A stretch of 64,000 nucleotides of DNA from Trebonia kvetii (GTDB lineage Bacteria > Actinomycetota > Actinomycetes > Streptosporangiales > Streptosporangiaceae). Each line of letters starts with the position of its first letter. Positions within the stretch are counted from its first letter, which is position 1. This document shows positions 48,567 to 56,358 of this stretch, one piece after another. A model generated the notes under the pieces. The model was not told the DNA's origin, did no database searches, and was given only the letters and a program-made list of their open reading frames with translations. Where the stretch lies: positions 453,835-517,834 of the forward strand of contig NZ_RPFW01000005.1 of NCBI RefSeq assembly GCF_007827045.1, read 5' to 3'. The translations under genes were made by a program, and so were the position numbers.

Positions 48567-50645
48567 TTAGGTAATTTGGTAAAATTCTAAACCGAAAGCA
48601 ATGAGGGCCTCGGTCATATAGGCAATCGCAAATAAGACCCGCGCCAGCGCTATCGCGGCGCGCTCAATGGAGCCCCTGTCGGGCAACCACTGCCGCTCCA
48701 GGTTCGGCGCGTACGGTGACGGCGTGGGCGGCGGCGCGACCCGCATCACCGGCGCGTCAAGCGTCCAGAATCCCTCGTACACGGCCAGCGCTGCGATCTC
48801 CGCGCCGATGCCGAAGTCGGTGACCCCCTCGTGCGCGATAAGCAGCCGGTTCGTCTTGGCAAGCGACGCCAGGATCGTCTCCTTGTCAAGCGGCGACACC
48901 GTGCGCAGGTCGATGACCTCGGCGCTGATCCCGCGCTCCGCCAGCGCCCCGGCGGCGGCCACCGCCTCGTGGACCATCCGCGAGACGCTCACGATGGTGA
49001 GGTCGGTGCCTTCCCGCACGACCTTCGCCTTGCCGAGCGGGATCAGGTAGTCCGCCGGCGGCTTGGGGCCCTTCATCCCGTACATCTGGCGGTTCTCGAT
49101 GAACACCACCGGATTCGGGTCCAGGATCGCTGACCGCAGCAGCCCGTAGGTGTCCGCCGGGGTTGACGGCATGACCACCGTCAGCCCGGGGACGTGGGCG
49201 AGCAGCGCCTCGAGCGACTGGGAGTGCTGGCTGCCCGAGGACCGGCCGCCGCCGAACTGCGTCCTGATCACCAGGCCCATGCGCGCCTTGCCGCCGGTCA
49301 TGAACCGCAGCTTGGCGGCCTGGTTAAGGATCTGGTCGAAGCAGACACCGAGGAAGTCCAGGTACATCAGCTCCACGACGGGCGTCATGCCGGCCATGGC
49401 GCCGCCGACCGCGAGCCCCATCACCGCCGTCTCCGAGATCGGCGTGTCGAGCAGCCGGTCCGGCCACTTCGCGTACAGGCCGCGGGTAAGTGCGAACACG
49501 TTGCCGCCCTTGCCGACGTCGACGCCTGCCACGAACATATCGGGATTCGCCGCGAGCTCACCCTCGAGCGCCAGGCGTACGGCGTCCATGGTCCGGAAGA
49601 TCTCGTTGTCGGCGGCCGGCTCCCAGGCCGGCTCGGCGACCGGCGTCCGCGCGGCGTACACCGACGAGCGGAGTACCGTCATGTCCGGTTGCGGCGCCTG
49701 CCGTGCGCTGTCGACCGCGGCGTCGATCCTGGCCTGGACCTGGGCCTCGATCTGGTCGAGCGTCTCCTGCGGCACCCCGCGTCCGAGCAGCCGCGCGCGG
49801 GTGATGACCAGGGGGTCGCGCTCCTGCCACTGCGCCAGCTCTTCCTTGGTGCGGTACTTTTCCGGGTCGCCTTCGTAGTGGCCGTGCCAGCGGTAGGTGG
49901 CGGCCTCAACGAACGCGGGCCCGGCGCCGTCCCTGATCCGCTGGACCACGTCGGTCATGACAGCCGCGACGGCTTCCACGTCGTTGCCGTCGACGGCGAC
50001 GTACTCGAGCCCGTACGCCGCGGCCCGGGTGGCCATCGGCACCGGGTGCTGGTCGGCGATCGGCGAGAATTCCGCGTAGCCGTTGTTCTCGCAGAAGAAG
50101 ACCACCGGCAGCTTCCACAACGCCGCCAGGTTAGCCGCCTCGTGGAACGCGCCCTGCGCGACCGCCCCGTCGCCGAAGAAGGACACCACCACGTCGCGCC
50201 GCCCGCGCAGCTGGGCGGCGAGCGCCGCGCCCGCGGCGATCGGCACGCCGGCGGCGACGATGCCGTTCGCGCCGAAGATCCCCAGGCTGGGGTCGGCGAT
50301 GTGCATCGAGCCGCCGAGCCCCTTGTTGGTTCCCGTGGCCCTGGCGAGCAGTTCGGCCATCATCGGCTCGGGGGCGAGCCCCTTGGCCAGGCAGTGGCCA
50401 TGGCCCCGGTGGTTGGACGTGATCACGTCGGTGGCGGCCAGTGGCCAGCAGGCGCCGACCGCGGCGGCCTCCTGGCCGATCGACAGGTGCACGAATCCGG
50501 GGACCTCGCCGTTGGCGTAGAGGCCGGACACCCGCTCCTCGAACACCCGGATCATGGTCATCCGCCCGAAGGCCTCGAGCAGGCGGTCCGCCGGAAGTTC
50601 GCGGAGCTCCGCTGCCGTCGGCTGGGGGACTTGGGTGGCCGGCAA
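48567..50645 (-). CDS. Fused E1 alpha-beta 2-oxoacid dehydrogenase (TPP-dependent)
   Basis: A 692-residue protein with an E1 alpha part (about 1-335; TPP motif FFGDGAVAQGAFHEAANLAALWKLPVVFFCENNGYA, GDG...NN) and an E1 beta part (about 365-690; AVMGLAVGGAMAGMTPVVELMYLDF, QFGGGRSSGSQHSQSLEALLAHVPGL). It resembles acetoin or branched-chain dehydrogenase E1 joined in one chain. It could decarboxylate a 2-oxoacid from the degradation pathway; E2 and E3 are not in the window. TTG 50645 was chosen (GGAAAGG upstream); ATG 50663 is possible and would overlap the ligase stop. The last ~20 residues (FAIAYMTEALIAFGLEFYQ) come from an AT-rich stretch and do not resemble E1 beta. Confidence 0.9.
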   Translation of the reverse strand: MPATQVPQPTAAELRELPADRLLEAFGRMTMIRVFEERVSGLYANGEVPGFVHLSIGQEAAAVGACWPLAATDVITSNHRGHGHCLAKGLAPEPMMAELLARATGTNKGLGGSMHIADPSLGIFGANGIVAAGVPIAAGAALAAQLRGRRDVVVSFFGDGAVAQGAFHEAANLAALWKLPVVFFCENNGYAEFSPIADQHPVPMATRAAAYGLEYVAVDGNDVEAVAAVMTDVVQRIRDGAGPAFVEAATYRWHGHYEGDPEKYRTKEELAQWQERDPLVITRARLLGRGVPQETLDQIEAQVQARIDAAVDSARQAPQPDMTVLRSSVYAARTPVAEPAWEPAADNEIFRTMDAVRLALEGELAANPDMFVAGVDVGKGGNVFALTRGLYAKWPDRLLDTPISETAVMGLAVGGAMAGMTPVVELMYLDFLGVCFDQILNQAAKLRFMTGGKARMGLVIRTQFGGGRSSGSQHSQSLEALLAHVPGLTVVMPSTPADTYGLLRSAILDPNPVVFIENRQMYGMKGPKPPADYLIPLGKAKVVREGTDLTIVSVSRMVHEAVAAAGALAERGISAEVIDLRTVSPLDKETILASLAKTNRLLIAHEGVTDFGIGAEIAALAVYEGFWTLDAPVMRVAPPPTPSPYAPNLERQWLPDRGSIERAAIALARVLFAIAYMTEALIAFGLEFYQIT

Positions 50646-50649
50646 TTGC

Positions 50650-52206
50650 TTACCTTTCCGCATCGCTGTCGATGTCGCGAAGCTGGCGCTTGAGCACCTT
50701 GCCCGATGGGTTTCGCGGCAGCGTGTCGAGGAACACGATTTCCTTCGGCGTCTTGAAGCCCGCGAGCCGCTCGCGGCAGTGCGCAACCAGCGCCTCGGCC
50801 GTGAGCTCCTCGCCCGGCTTGAGCACGATGAAGGCGCGCGGCACCTCGCCCCACCGCGCGTCGGGCATGGCGACCACCGCCGCCTCGAGCACCGCCTGGT
50901 TCTCGTAGAGCACTCGCTCGACCTCGGACGTCGCGACGTTCTCGCCGCCGGACACGATCATGTCCTTCTTGCGATCGTCGATATAGAGGTAGCCGTCCTT
51001 GTCGAGGTGGCCGATGTCCCCGGTGCGGAACCAGCCGTCGTGGGTGAACGCGGCGGCGGTGGCCTCGGGATTCTTCCAGTAGCCGGACATCACCTTGGGG
51101 CCGCGCAGCAGGATCTCGCCGGCGGCGCCCGCCTCAACCGGCGCGTCGTCCGGGCCGAGTATCGTCACGTCGAGGCCGACCACCGGCTTGCCGACCGAGC
51201 CGATCTTGGACAGGGTGTGCGCCTCGTCGTTGAACGTGTCGCCGGACACGGTCTCCGTCAGTCCGTACGCGTCGGCGAACCGCGCGTTCGGGAAGGCCGC
51301 GAGCAGCCGCTCGATGAGCGGCAGCGGCATCTTCTCCCCGCCCCCGGTGATGAAGCGGACGCTCGCCGTGCTGTGGTCGCCGAGCCCGGGTGACTGGGCG
51401 ATCGCGTTCAGCGTGGCGTTCACCATCGCCGGGGCCAGCCAGACGTTGGTCGGCCGTTCACGCTCGATGGTGGCGAGCAGGTCGGGCACGTCGAAACGCG
51501 GCAGGATCGCCAGGCTGCCGCCGACCCACCAGGTCCCGATTCCGGGCAGGTCGAACGCGCCGACGTGATACATCGGCCCGGCCATCAGCGTGCGGTCGGC
51601 CGCGCTCATGCCGAACTCGGCGACGTGCCCGATCGTCTTCCAGTAGAAGTTCGCGTAGGTGATCGGCACCCCCTTGGGGTGCGCGGTCGTCCCCGAGCTG
51701 TACATGAGCCGGTGCAGGTCCGTCTCGGCGACATCGGCGGGAGGAACGGTTGCGCCGCTGTGCGAACCGAGAAATGACTCGTATCCGGCGGCGGCCAGGC
51801 CCGTGCCTTCGCCCTCGCTGACTATGACAACCGTCCACGGGGTGGCCAGCCGCTCGCCGATGGCGGCGACCGGCCCGGCGAAGCTCGGCTCGGTCACGAT
51901 CGCCACCGCGCCCGCGTGCCTGATGATGTACTCGATCTCGGGCTCGGCCAGCCGCACGTTGAGCGGGAGGAAGGCCGCGCCGACGCGGTTCACCGCCAGC
52001 GCGCTCTCCAGGAACTCGGGACGGTTGCCCATGAGCAGCGCCACGATGTCGCCCTTGCCGACGCCGGCTTCCAGGAAGGCGGCGGCGAGCGCGTTCACCC
52101 GGTCGAGGAGCTGCCGGTGCGTCAGCCGCGTATCGCGGAAGACAACCGCGTCCTCGTGCGGCGTGCGGTCCGCGTTCCTGTCGAGGGACCGCGTCAGGTT
52201 GAACAT
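50650..52206 (-). CDS. Fatty-acid/aryl-CoA ligase (AMP-forming)
   Basis: A 518-residue ligase: YSSGTTAHPKGVPITY, DAYGLTETVSGD, TGDIGHLDKDGYLYIDDRKKDMIVSGGENV and PRNPSGKVLKRQLR with the catalytic Lys. ATG 52206 has AAGGAG five bases upstream; homology starts there. It follows an SDR gene by 34 bp and precedes the E1 gene. With the dehydrogenase at 53029 it forms an acid-activation and oxidation operon, transcribed from the TetR divergent promoter that bears two perfect ACYGAC palindromes. Confidence 0.95.
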   Translation of the reverse strand: MFNLTRSLDRNADRTPHEDAVVFRDTRLTHRQLLDRVNALAAAFLEAGVGKGDIVALLMGNRPEFLESALAVNRVGAAFLPLNVRLAEPEIEYIIRHAGAVAIVTEPSFAGPVAAIGERLATPWTVVIVSEGEGTGLAAAGYESFLGSHSGATVPPADVAETDLHRLMYSSGTTAHPKGVPITYANFYWKTIGHVAEFGMSAADRTLMAGPMYHVGAFDLPGIGTWWVGGSLAILPRFDVPDLLATIERERPTNVWLAPAMVNATLNAIAQSPGLGDHSTASVRFITGGGEKMPLPLIERLLAAFPNARFADAYGLTETVSGDTFNDEAHTLSKIGSVGKPVVGLDVTILGPDDAPVEAGAAGEILLRGPKVMSGYWKNPEATAAAFTHDGWFRTGDIGHLDKDGYLYIDDRKKDMIVSGGENVATSEVERVLYENQAVLEAAVVAMPDARWGEVPRAFIVLKPGEELTAEALVAHCRERLAGFKTPKEIVFLDTLPRNPSGKVLKRQLRDIDSDAER

Positions 52207-52240
52207 GCCATCTCCTTCGACGTCAGTTCGGGATCGAGCG

Positions 52241-53029
52241 TCAAAGCAGCGAGTAGCCGCCGTCAACGGTAATCGTGGTTCCTGTGATGTACGCCGCGGC
52301 GGGCGAGGCGAGGAACAGGTAGACGCCGGGCAGGTCGGCGTCGGTTCCCCAGCGGCCGAGTGCGGTGTGCCGCGCGATGTCCTGCTCGCGCTGCTCGTCC
52401 CGCTGCCAGAAGGAGCCGAGCCCGGTCTCGAACCAGCCGAGCGCCACCGCGTTGGCGGTGATTTCCCGTGGTCCGAGCTCCTGCGCCAGCGACCTGACCA
52501 GGGCGTGCACGCCGCCCTTGGACGCCGAGTAGGCGGCGAGGCGGCCGTGCGGCCGGTCGCCGAGCACCGAGCCTGTCACGATGATGCGGCCGCCCGCGCC
52601 CATCCGGGCCGCGGCGGCGCGCGCGCCGAGGAACGTCCCTGTCAGGTTGGTGTCGATCACCTCACGCCAGGCCGCCGCCGACATCCGGGTGATGTCCGGA
52701 TCCTCGCGTGACACCCCGGCGTTGGCGATCCACACGTCCACGCCGCCGAATCGCTCCGTCATCTGCTCGGCGACCGTGTCGTTGAACAGTTCGTCCCGCA
52801 CGTCGCCGGCGCACACCAGGTGATCACCGGAGAGCCGGCTTGCCACGTCCTCCAGGGCCGGCTTGGACCGGGCGACCAGGGCCAGCCTGGCGCCTGCCGC
52901 GTCGAAGGCGGCGGCCAGCACGCTGCCGAGGCCGCGACCGGCGCCGGTGATCACGACGCGCCGTCCGGCGACGCCGGCGTGACCTGGGATCAGGCCCGCC
53001 GGGTCAGGCCCGTGGTTGTCTCCGGTCAT
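52241..53029 (-). CDS. Short-chain dehydrogenase/reductase
   Basis: A 262-residue SDR: VVITGAGRGLGSVLAAAFDAAGARLALVARS, NAGVS, GSVLG (catalytic Ser) and YSASK, with the tail TGTTITVDGGYSLL. ATG 53029 overlaps the acyl-CoA dehydrogenase stop as TAATG; ATG 53035 is an alternative in frame. It is second in the operon and probably oxidises a 3-hydroxyacyl-CoA or other alcohol downstream of the dehydrogenase step. Confidence 0.9.
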   Translation of the reverse strand: MTGDNHGPDPAGLIPGHAGVAGRRVVITGAGRGLGSVLAAAFDAAGARLALVARSKPALEDVASRLSGDHLVCAGDVRDELFNDTVAEQMTERFGGVDVWIANAGVSREDPDITRMSAAAWREVIDTNLTGTFLGARAAAARMGAGGRIIVTGSVLGDRPHGRLAAYSASKGGVHALVRSLAQELGPREITANAVALGWFETGLGSFWQRDEQREQDIARHTALGRWGTDADLPGVYLFLASPAAAYITGTTITVDGGYSLL

Positions 53030-54177
53030 TAGCATCCGAGCTCGCGAGCGATGACGAGACGCTGGATCTCGTTGGTTCCTTCACCGATCTCAAGTACCTT
53101 CGCGTCGCAGTAGAACCGGGCGACGTCACTCTCCAGCATGTAGCCGGCGCCGCCGAAGATCTGCACCGCCTCGGTCACCACCGCGGTAGCGACCTGACTC
53201 GCCTTCAGCTTTGCCATGGCGGCCTCTTTCTTGAATGGCTTGCCCGCGTCGCGCAGCGAGGCGGCGTAGTAGGTGAGCCACCGGGCGGCTTCGATCTCCG
53301 TGGCCATGTCGGCCAGCTTGAACTGGATCGCCTGGAAGCTGGCGATCGGAGTGCCGAACTGCTCGTGCTGCTTGGCGTAGGCCAGGGCGAGCCGCATGGC
53401 TCCGGACGCGGTGCCGAGGGACAGCGCCGCGATCGAGATCCGCCCGACCTCAAGAGCGCTGAGGAACTGGCCGAGCCCGCCGCCCGGCTCGCCCACCACC
53501 TGGCTGTCGGGCACCCAGACACCGTCGAAGAACAGGTCCCTGGTGTCCAGGCCCTTCCAGCCGATGCCGCGCAGTTTCGGTCCCATGGTGAAGCCCTCGG
53601 TGTCCTTGGGGACGATGAAGCTGCCGAAGCGCGGCTTGCCCGACGCGTCCTCGCCGGTGCGCGCGAGGACGGTGACCCCGAAGCTCATGTCGGTGCCCGC
53701 GTTGGAGATGAACGCCTTCTGCCCGGTCAGCACCCACCCGTCGGACACTCGCTCGGCCCTGGTCCGCAGTGAGCGGACATCCGACCCGGCGCCGGGCTCT
53801 GTCAGGCCGAAGGCGCCGAGCTTGCGCCCTTCCGCCAGCGGTCGCAGCCAGCGCTCGCGCTGCTCGTCATTGCCGAACAGCAGCAGCGGCATGCTCCCGA
53901 TCGTGGAGTGTGCCTGCCAGGCCGACGCGACCGACGGGTCCACGGACCCGAGAGCCTCGAGCAGTGCCACGTAACCAACCGTGGATGACCCGATCCCGCC
54001 CCACTTTTCCGGCACGAGCGTGCCGAGCAGCCCGAGTTCGCCCAGACCGCGAAGTAGCTCGGTGGGACAGCGCTCCTCGTGCCATGCCTGTGCCGCGACC
54101 GGTGCGATCTCCCGCTCGGCGTAGGTTCGGCCCAGGTCAAGCAGTTCGCCTTCGAACTCGTTGAGTGTGAAGTCCAT
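53029..54177 (-). CDS. Acyl-CoA dehydrogenase, classical
   Basis: A 382-residue acyl-CoA dehydrogenase with all classical signatures: FGLTEPGAGSDVRSLRT, KAFISNAGTDMSFGVTV, QLIFGGAGYMLESDVARFYCDAKVLEIGEGTNEIQRLVIARELG, with the catalytic Glu in IGEGTNEI. Unlike the short FadE at 2962-4038, this enzyme is self-sufficient as a homotetramer. ATG 54177 is the first of the leftward operon; the divergent TetR is to the right. Likely substrate: a CoA-activated chain of the island's compound. Confidence 0.96.
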   Translation of the reverse strand: MDFTLNEFEGELLDLGRTYAEREIAPVAAQAWHEERCPTELLRGLGELGLLGTLVPEKWGGIGSSTVGYVALLEALGSVDPSVASAWQAHSTIGSMPLLLFGNDEQRERWLRPLAEGRKLGAFGLTEPGAGSDVRSLRTRAERVSDGWVLTGQKAFISNAGTDMSFGVTVLARTGEDASGKPRFGSFIVPKDTEGFTMGPKLRGIGWKGLDTRDLFFDGVWVPDSQVVGEPGGGLGQFLSALEVGRISIAALSLGTASGAMRLALAYAKQHEQFGTPIASFQAIQFKLADMATEIEAARWLTYYAASLRDAGKPFKKEAAMAKLKASQVATAVVTEAVQIFGGAGYMLESDVARFYCDAKVLEIGEGTNEIQRLVIARELGC

Positions 54178-54201
54178 GGCCCTCTCGCCTTGCCGCCCTA
54201 C

Positions 54202-54215
54202 ACTGACTGGTCAGT
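54202..54215. promoter_or_regulatory. ACYGAC palindrome, site 9 (perfect)
   Basis: ACTGACTGGTCAGT, 25 bp before the acyl-CoA dehydrogenase start, followed by an AT-rich patch. A repressor here would block that operon. Confidence 0.8.
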
Positions 54216-54353
54216 ACATAATAGGAACAGCGGGTCGGCCTCCGCAATGAGCAATCGCCCACGACCTGATGAACGGTGACCGGACGCCGCCATCCGTACC
54301 TTGTACCGATCGGCCGGCGGGTAGACCCATGTCTAAGCAGGGCACTTGAGTAT

Positions 54354-54367
54354 ACTGACCAGTCAGT
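54354..54367. promoter_or_regulatory. ACYGAC palindrome, site 10 (perfect)
   Basis: ACTGACCAGTCAGT, identical to site 2 at 9974-9987, about 138 bp before the TetR start. It suggests autoregulation of the TetR gene. Confidence 0.8.
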
Positions 54368-54504
54368 AGTATCATTTTTACGAGCAGTAAAGGTGGCCTG
54401 GACCGGGAATTCGACGTCTGACTAGCCTCAACCTAGCCGAGGGCAGCCCAGGGCAGTGCCCGGTGCGTCGGTGAAAGACCGACCCATCGCAACAGGTTAT
54501 TTTA

Positions 54505-55161
54505 ATGGTCAACAGAAGCTCCGGACTAGATGAGGCCGCAAGGATGCCGCAAACGAGGGTGAAGGACAAGCAGGGCAAGAGCGCCAAGTGGCAGGCGCGC
54601 CGCCACGAGATCGTGGACGCGTCCGCGAAGGTGTTCGCCGAGCGTGGCTACCACGCCACCAGCACGACAGAACTCTGCGAGGCGAACGGCATCGGCAAGG
54701 GAGCCCTGTACTACTACATCGGCTCCAAGGAGCAGCTGCTCGCCGCCATCCATGACCGGGTGATGGACGAGGTCATGCTGGGCGCGGACCGGGCTGACCT
54801 GGCGGGCGGAACCCCGACCGAGCAGCTCATGATGCTCGGTGAGGAACTCCTCGACGTGATCTTCCGCTTCCCGGACCACGTCTGGGTGTTTCTGCACGAT
54901 TTCCCCGCGCTGACCGGGAAGAACGCGGAGTCGTTCCGGCAGCGGCGGCGTGCGTACGAGCGACGCGTCGAGGCCGTCTTTCAGCGGGGCATCGAGTCGG
55001 GGGACTTCCGGCCGACCGACACCAGGCTCGCGGTCATCGCCTGGCTCGGCATGCACAACTACACGTACCTGTCGCTGCGCGCGGGCGGGCATTTCTCGGT
55101 CAAGGAGGTCGCGAAGTCGTTCGCTGACATCTTTGTCTGGGGCATCGCCACGCGGACATAG
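54505..55161 (+). CDS. TetR-family regulator, candidate master of the ACYGAC regulon
   Basis: A 218-residue TetR protein. The helix-turn-helix is EIVDASAKVFAERGYHATSTTELCEANGIGKGALYYYIGSKEQLLAAIHDRV; this class with GALYYY resembles KstR2/FadR-type lipid-catabolism regulators. ATG 54505 is the longest start; ATG 54544 is also reasonable and begins closer to the domain. It is divergent from the acyl-CoA dehydrogenase operon, and both perfect palindromes lie between. The inference is that this protein binds the palindrome and responds to an acyl-CoA intermediate; this has not been shown. It is 16 bp convergent to the crotonase gene. Confidence 0.9.
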   Translation: MVNRSSGLDEAARMPQTRVKDKQGKSAKWQARRHEIVDASAKVFAERGYHATSTTELCEANGIGKGALYYYIGSKEQLLAAIHDRVMDEVMLGADRADLAGGTPTEQLMMLGEELLDVIFRFPDHVWVFLHDFPALTGKNAESFRQRRRAYERRVEAVFQRGIESGDFRPTDTRLAVIAWLGMHNYTYLSLRAGGHFSVKEVAKSFADIFVWGIATRT

Positions 55162-55177
55162 CCACTGGCCCAGAGCG

Positions 55178-56329
55178 TCACGGCACCATCTCATCGACCA
55201 GACCCCAGCGCAGCGCCGTCGCGGCGGGCAGCCGGTCGCCGGTGAGCATCAGCCATGCCGCACGCCAGCGGCCGATCCGGCGCGGCACGCTGACCGAGCC
55301 GCCGGCGCCGGGAACAAGTCCCATGCCGACTTCCGGTAGTGCGAAGAAGGCGTCGGGTGTGGCGGCGATCCGCCCGGCGTACGCGGCCATCTCGATGCCC
55401 GCGCCGATGCAGGCGCCGTGCGCCATGACCGTGACCTTGCCGGCGATCGCGTCGATGACCCGCCACGGCGCCCGCGACAGCCGGACCAGGTAGGCGGCAG
55501 TCAGGTCGCTCGCGGCCCCGAACTCATCCAGGTCCCCGCCGCTGCAGAAGGCCGGGCCTGCGCCGCTCAACTCGACCGACTCGACGGTCTCGTCGGCCGC
55601 GCCGACGAGCAGCGCGTCGAGCAGCGACTCCCGGAGCCGTGCGCTGAATGCGTTGCGCCGTGCGGGATCGTCGAGCACGATGCGGAGCCGTCCGCCGTCC
55701 CTGCTGACCCGTACCGGCTCCGCGGACGGCGCGCGGTGCCGCGGCTCACCGCGCTCGCCGAGCCAGCGTGCGAACTCTGGCCCGCCGAGCAGCATGGAGT
55801 ACGCCGCGGCCTCGGCCGCCAGGCCGCCGGCGGTGTCCAGGTCGGCTGTCTGCCGAAGCAGTTGTCCGCAGGTGACCGCGGCGCGCGGAGACCGCTCCAC
55901 CGCCGCCCGCAGGCGGCTGAGCGCTGCGCCCAGGTCTGGTGAGCCGGGGAGGTCGCCGACAGGCACGTACGCCCGCGTCACGCCGTGCTGCCCGGGGGGA
56001 CGACCCCCCGCACCCCCCGCGTCTTGCCGCCCGGGGGCACGACCCCCCGCACCCCCCGCGTCCGGTGCCACACGGGCGGTCAGCGTCAGCGTCGCGGCGG
56101 CGATGAGCGGCTCCATGCTGACGGCCGGCGGTCCGGCGAGCACGCACACGGTGACCGGCAGCGCGCGCGCCACCAGGGCGGCGGCGTCACGGATCAGCCC
56201 CGGTGGCGCGTCGCGCCAGCGGTCGAGCTCAATCACGGCAAGCGGGTTGGCCGGCCTCCCGTCGGGCAGCAGCTCGAGTTCCAGCTGCCCCGCTAGCGCG
56301 GAGAGTTCTGCGGGCATGTAACCAGCCAT
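55178..56329 (-). CDS. Crotonase-family protein with degenerate first domain
   Basis: A 383-residue protein. Residues from about 205 on form an enoyl-CoA-hydratase core (VRVSRDGGRLRIVLDDPARRNAFSARLRESL, GAGPAFCSGGDLDEF, GACIGAGIEMAAYAGRIAATPDAFFALPEVGMGLVPGAGGS, with the two acidic positions present), ending soon after WGLVDEMVP without the usual C-terminal helical part. The N-terminal 200 residues look like a decayed crotonase second half (SPRAAVTCGQLLRQTADLD...EAAAYSMLL). Two in-frame 39-bp G-run repeats encode GGAGGRAPGRQ-type residues. It is first of a leftward series with the amidohydrolase and CaiB-like genes upstream. Start at ATG 56329 is not certain. Confidence 0.8.
   Translation of the reverse strand: MAGYMPAELSALAGQLELELLPDGRPANPLAVIELDRWRDAPPGLIRDAAALVARALPVTVCVLAGPPAVSMEPLIAAATLTLTARVAPDAGGAGGRAPGRQDAGGAGGRPPGQHGVTRAYVPVGDLPGSPDLGAALSRLRAAVERSPRAAVTCGQLLRQTADLDTAGGLAAEAAAYSMLLGGPEFARWLGERGEPRHRAPSAEPVRVSRDGGRLRIVLDDPARRNAFSARLRESLLDALLVGAADETVESVELSGAGPAFCSGGDLDEFGAASDLTAAYLVRLSRAPWRVIDAIAGKVTVMAHGACIGAGIEMAAYAGRIAATPDAFFALPEVGMGLVPGAGGSVSVPRRIGRWRAAWLMLTGDRLPAATALRWGLVDEMVP
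55985..56062 (+). repeat. G-run element, two tandem in-frame units
   Basis: Two 39-bp units (55985-56023, 56024-56062). The first 29-base core (55991-56019) differs at one position from the minus strand of 16543-16571. On the coding strand the units read as DAGGAGGRxPGx peptides. Confidence 0.85.
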
Positions 56330-56358
56330 CCTCGCCTAGTGTGGCACGGGCTAGCCGG

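Larger units (their letters stand above)
54178..54504. promoter_or_regulatory. Divergent TetR/acyl-CoA dehydrogenase control region
   Basis: 327 bp without a gene. It holds two perfect ACYGACYRGTCRGT sites, one near each gene. The one at 54354 lies immediately after TTGAGTAT, a possible promoter element of the TetR gene. The rest shows no other clear signals. Confidence 0.7.
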
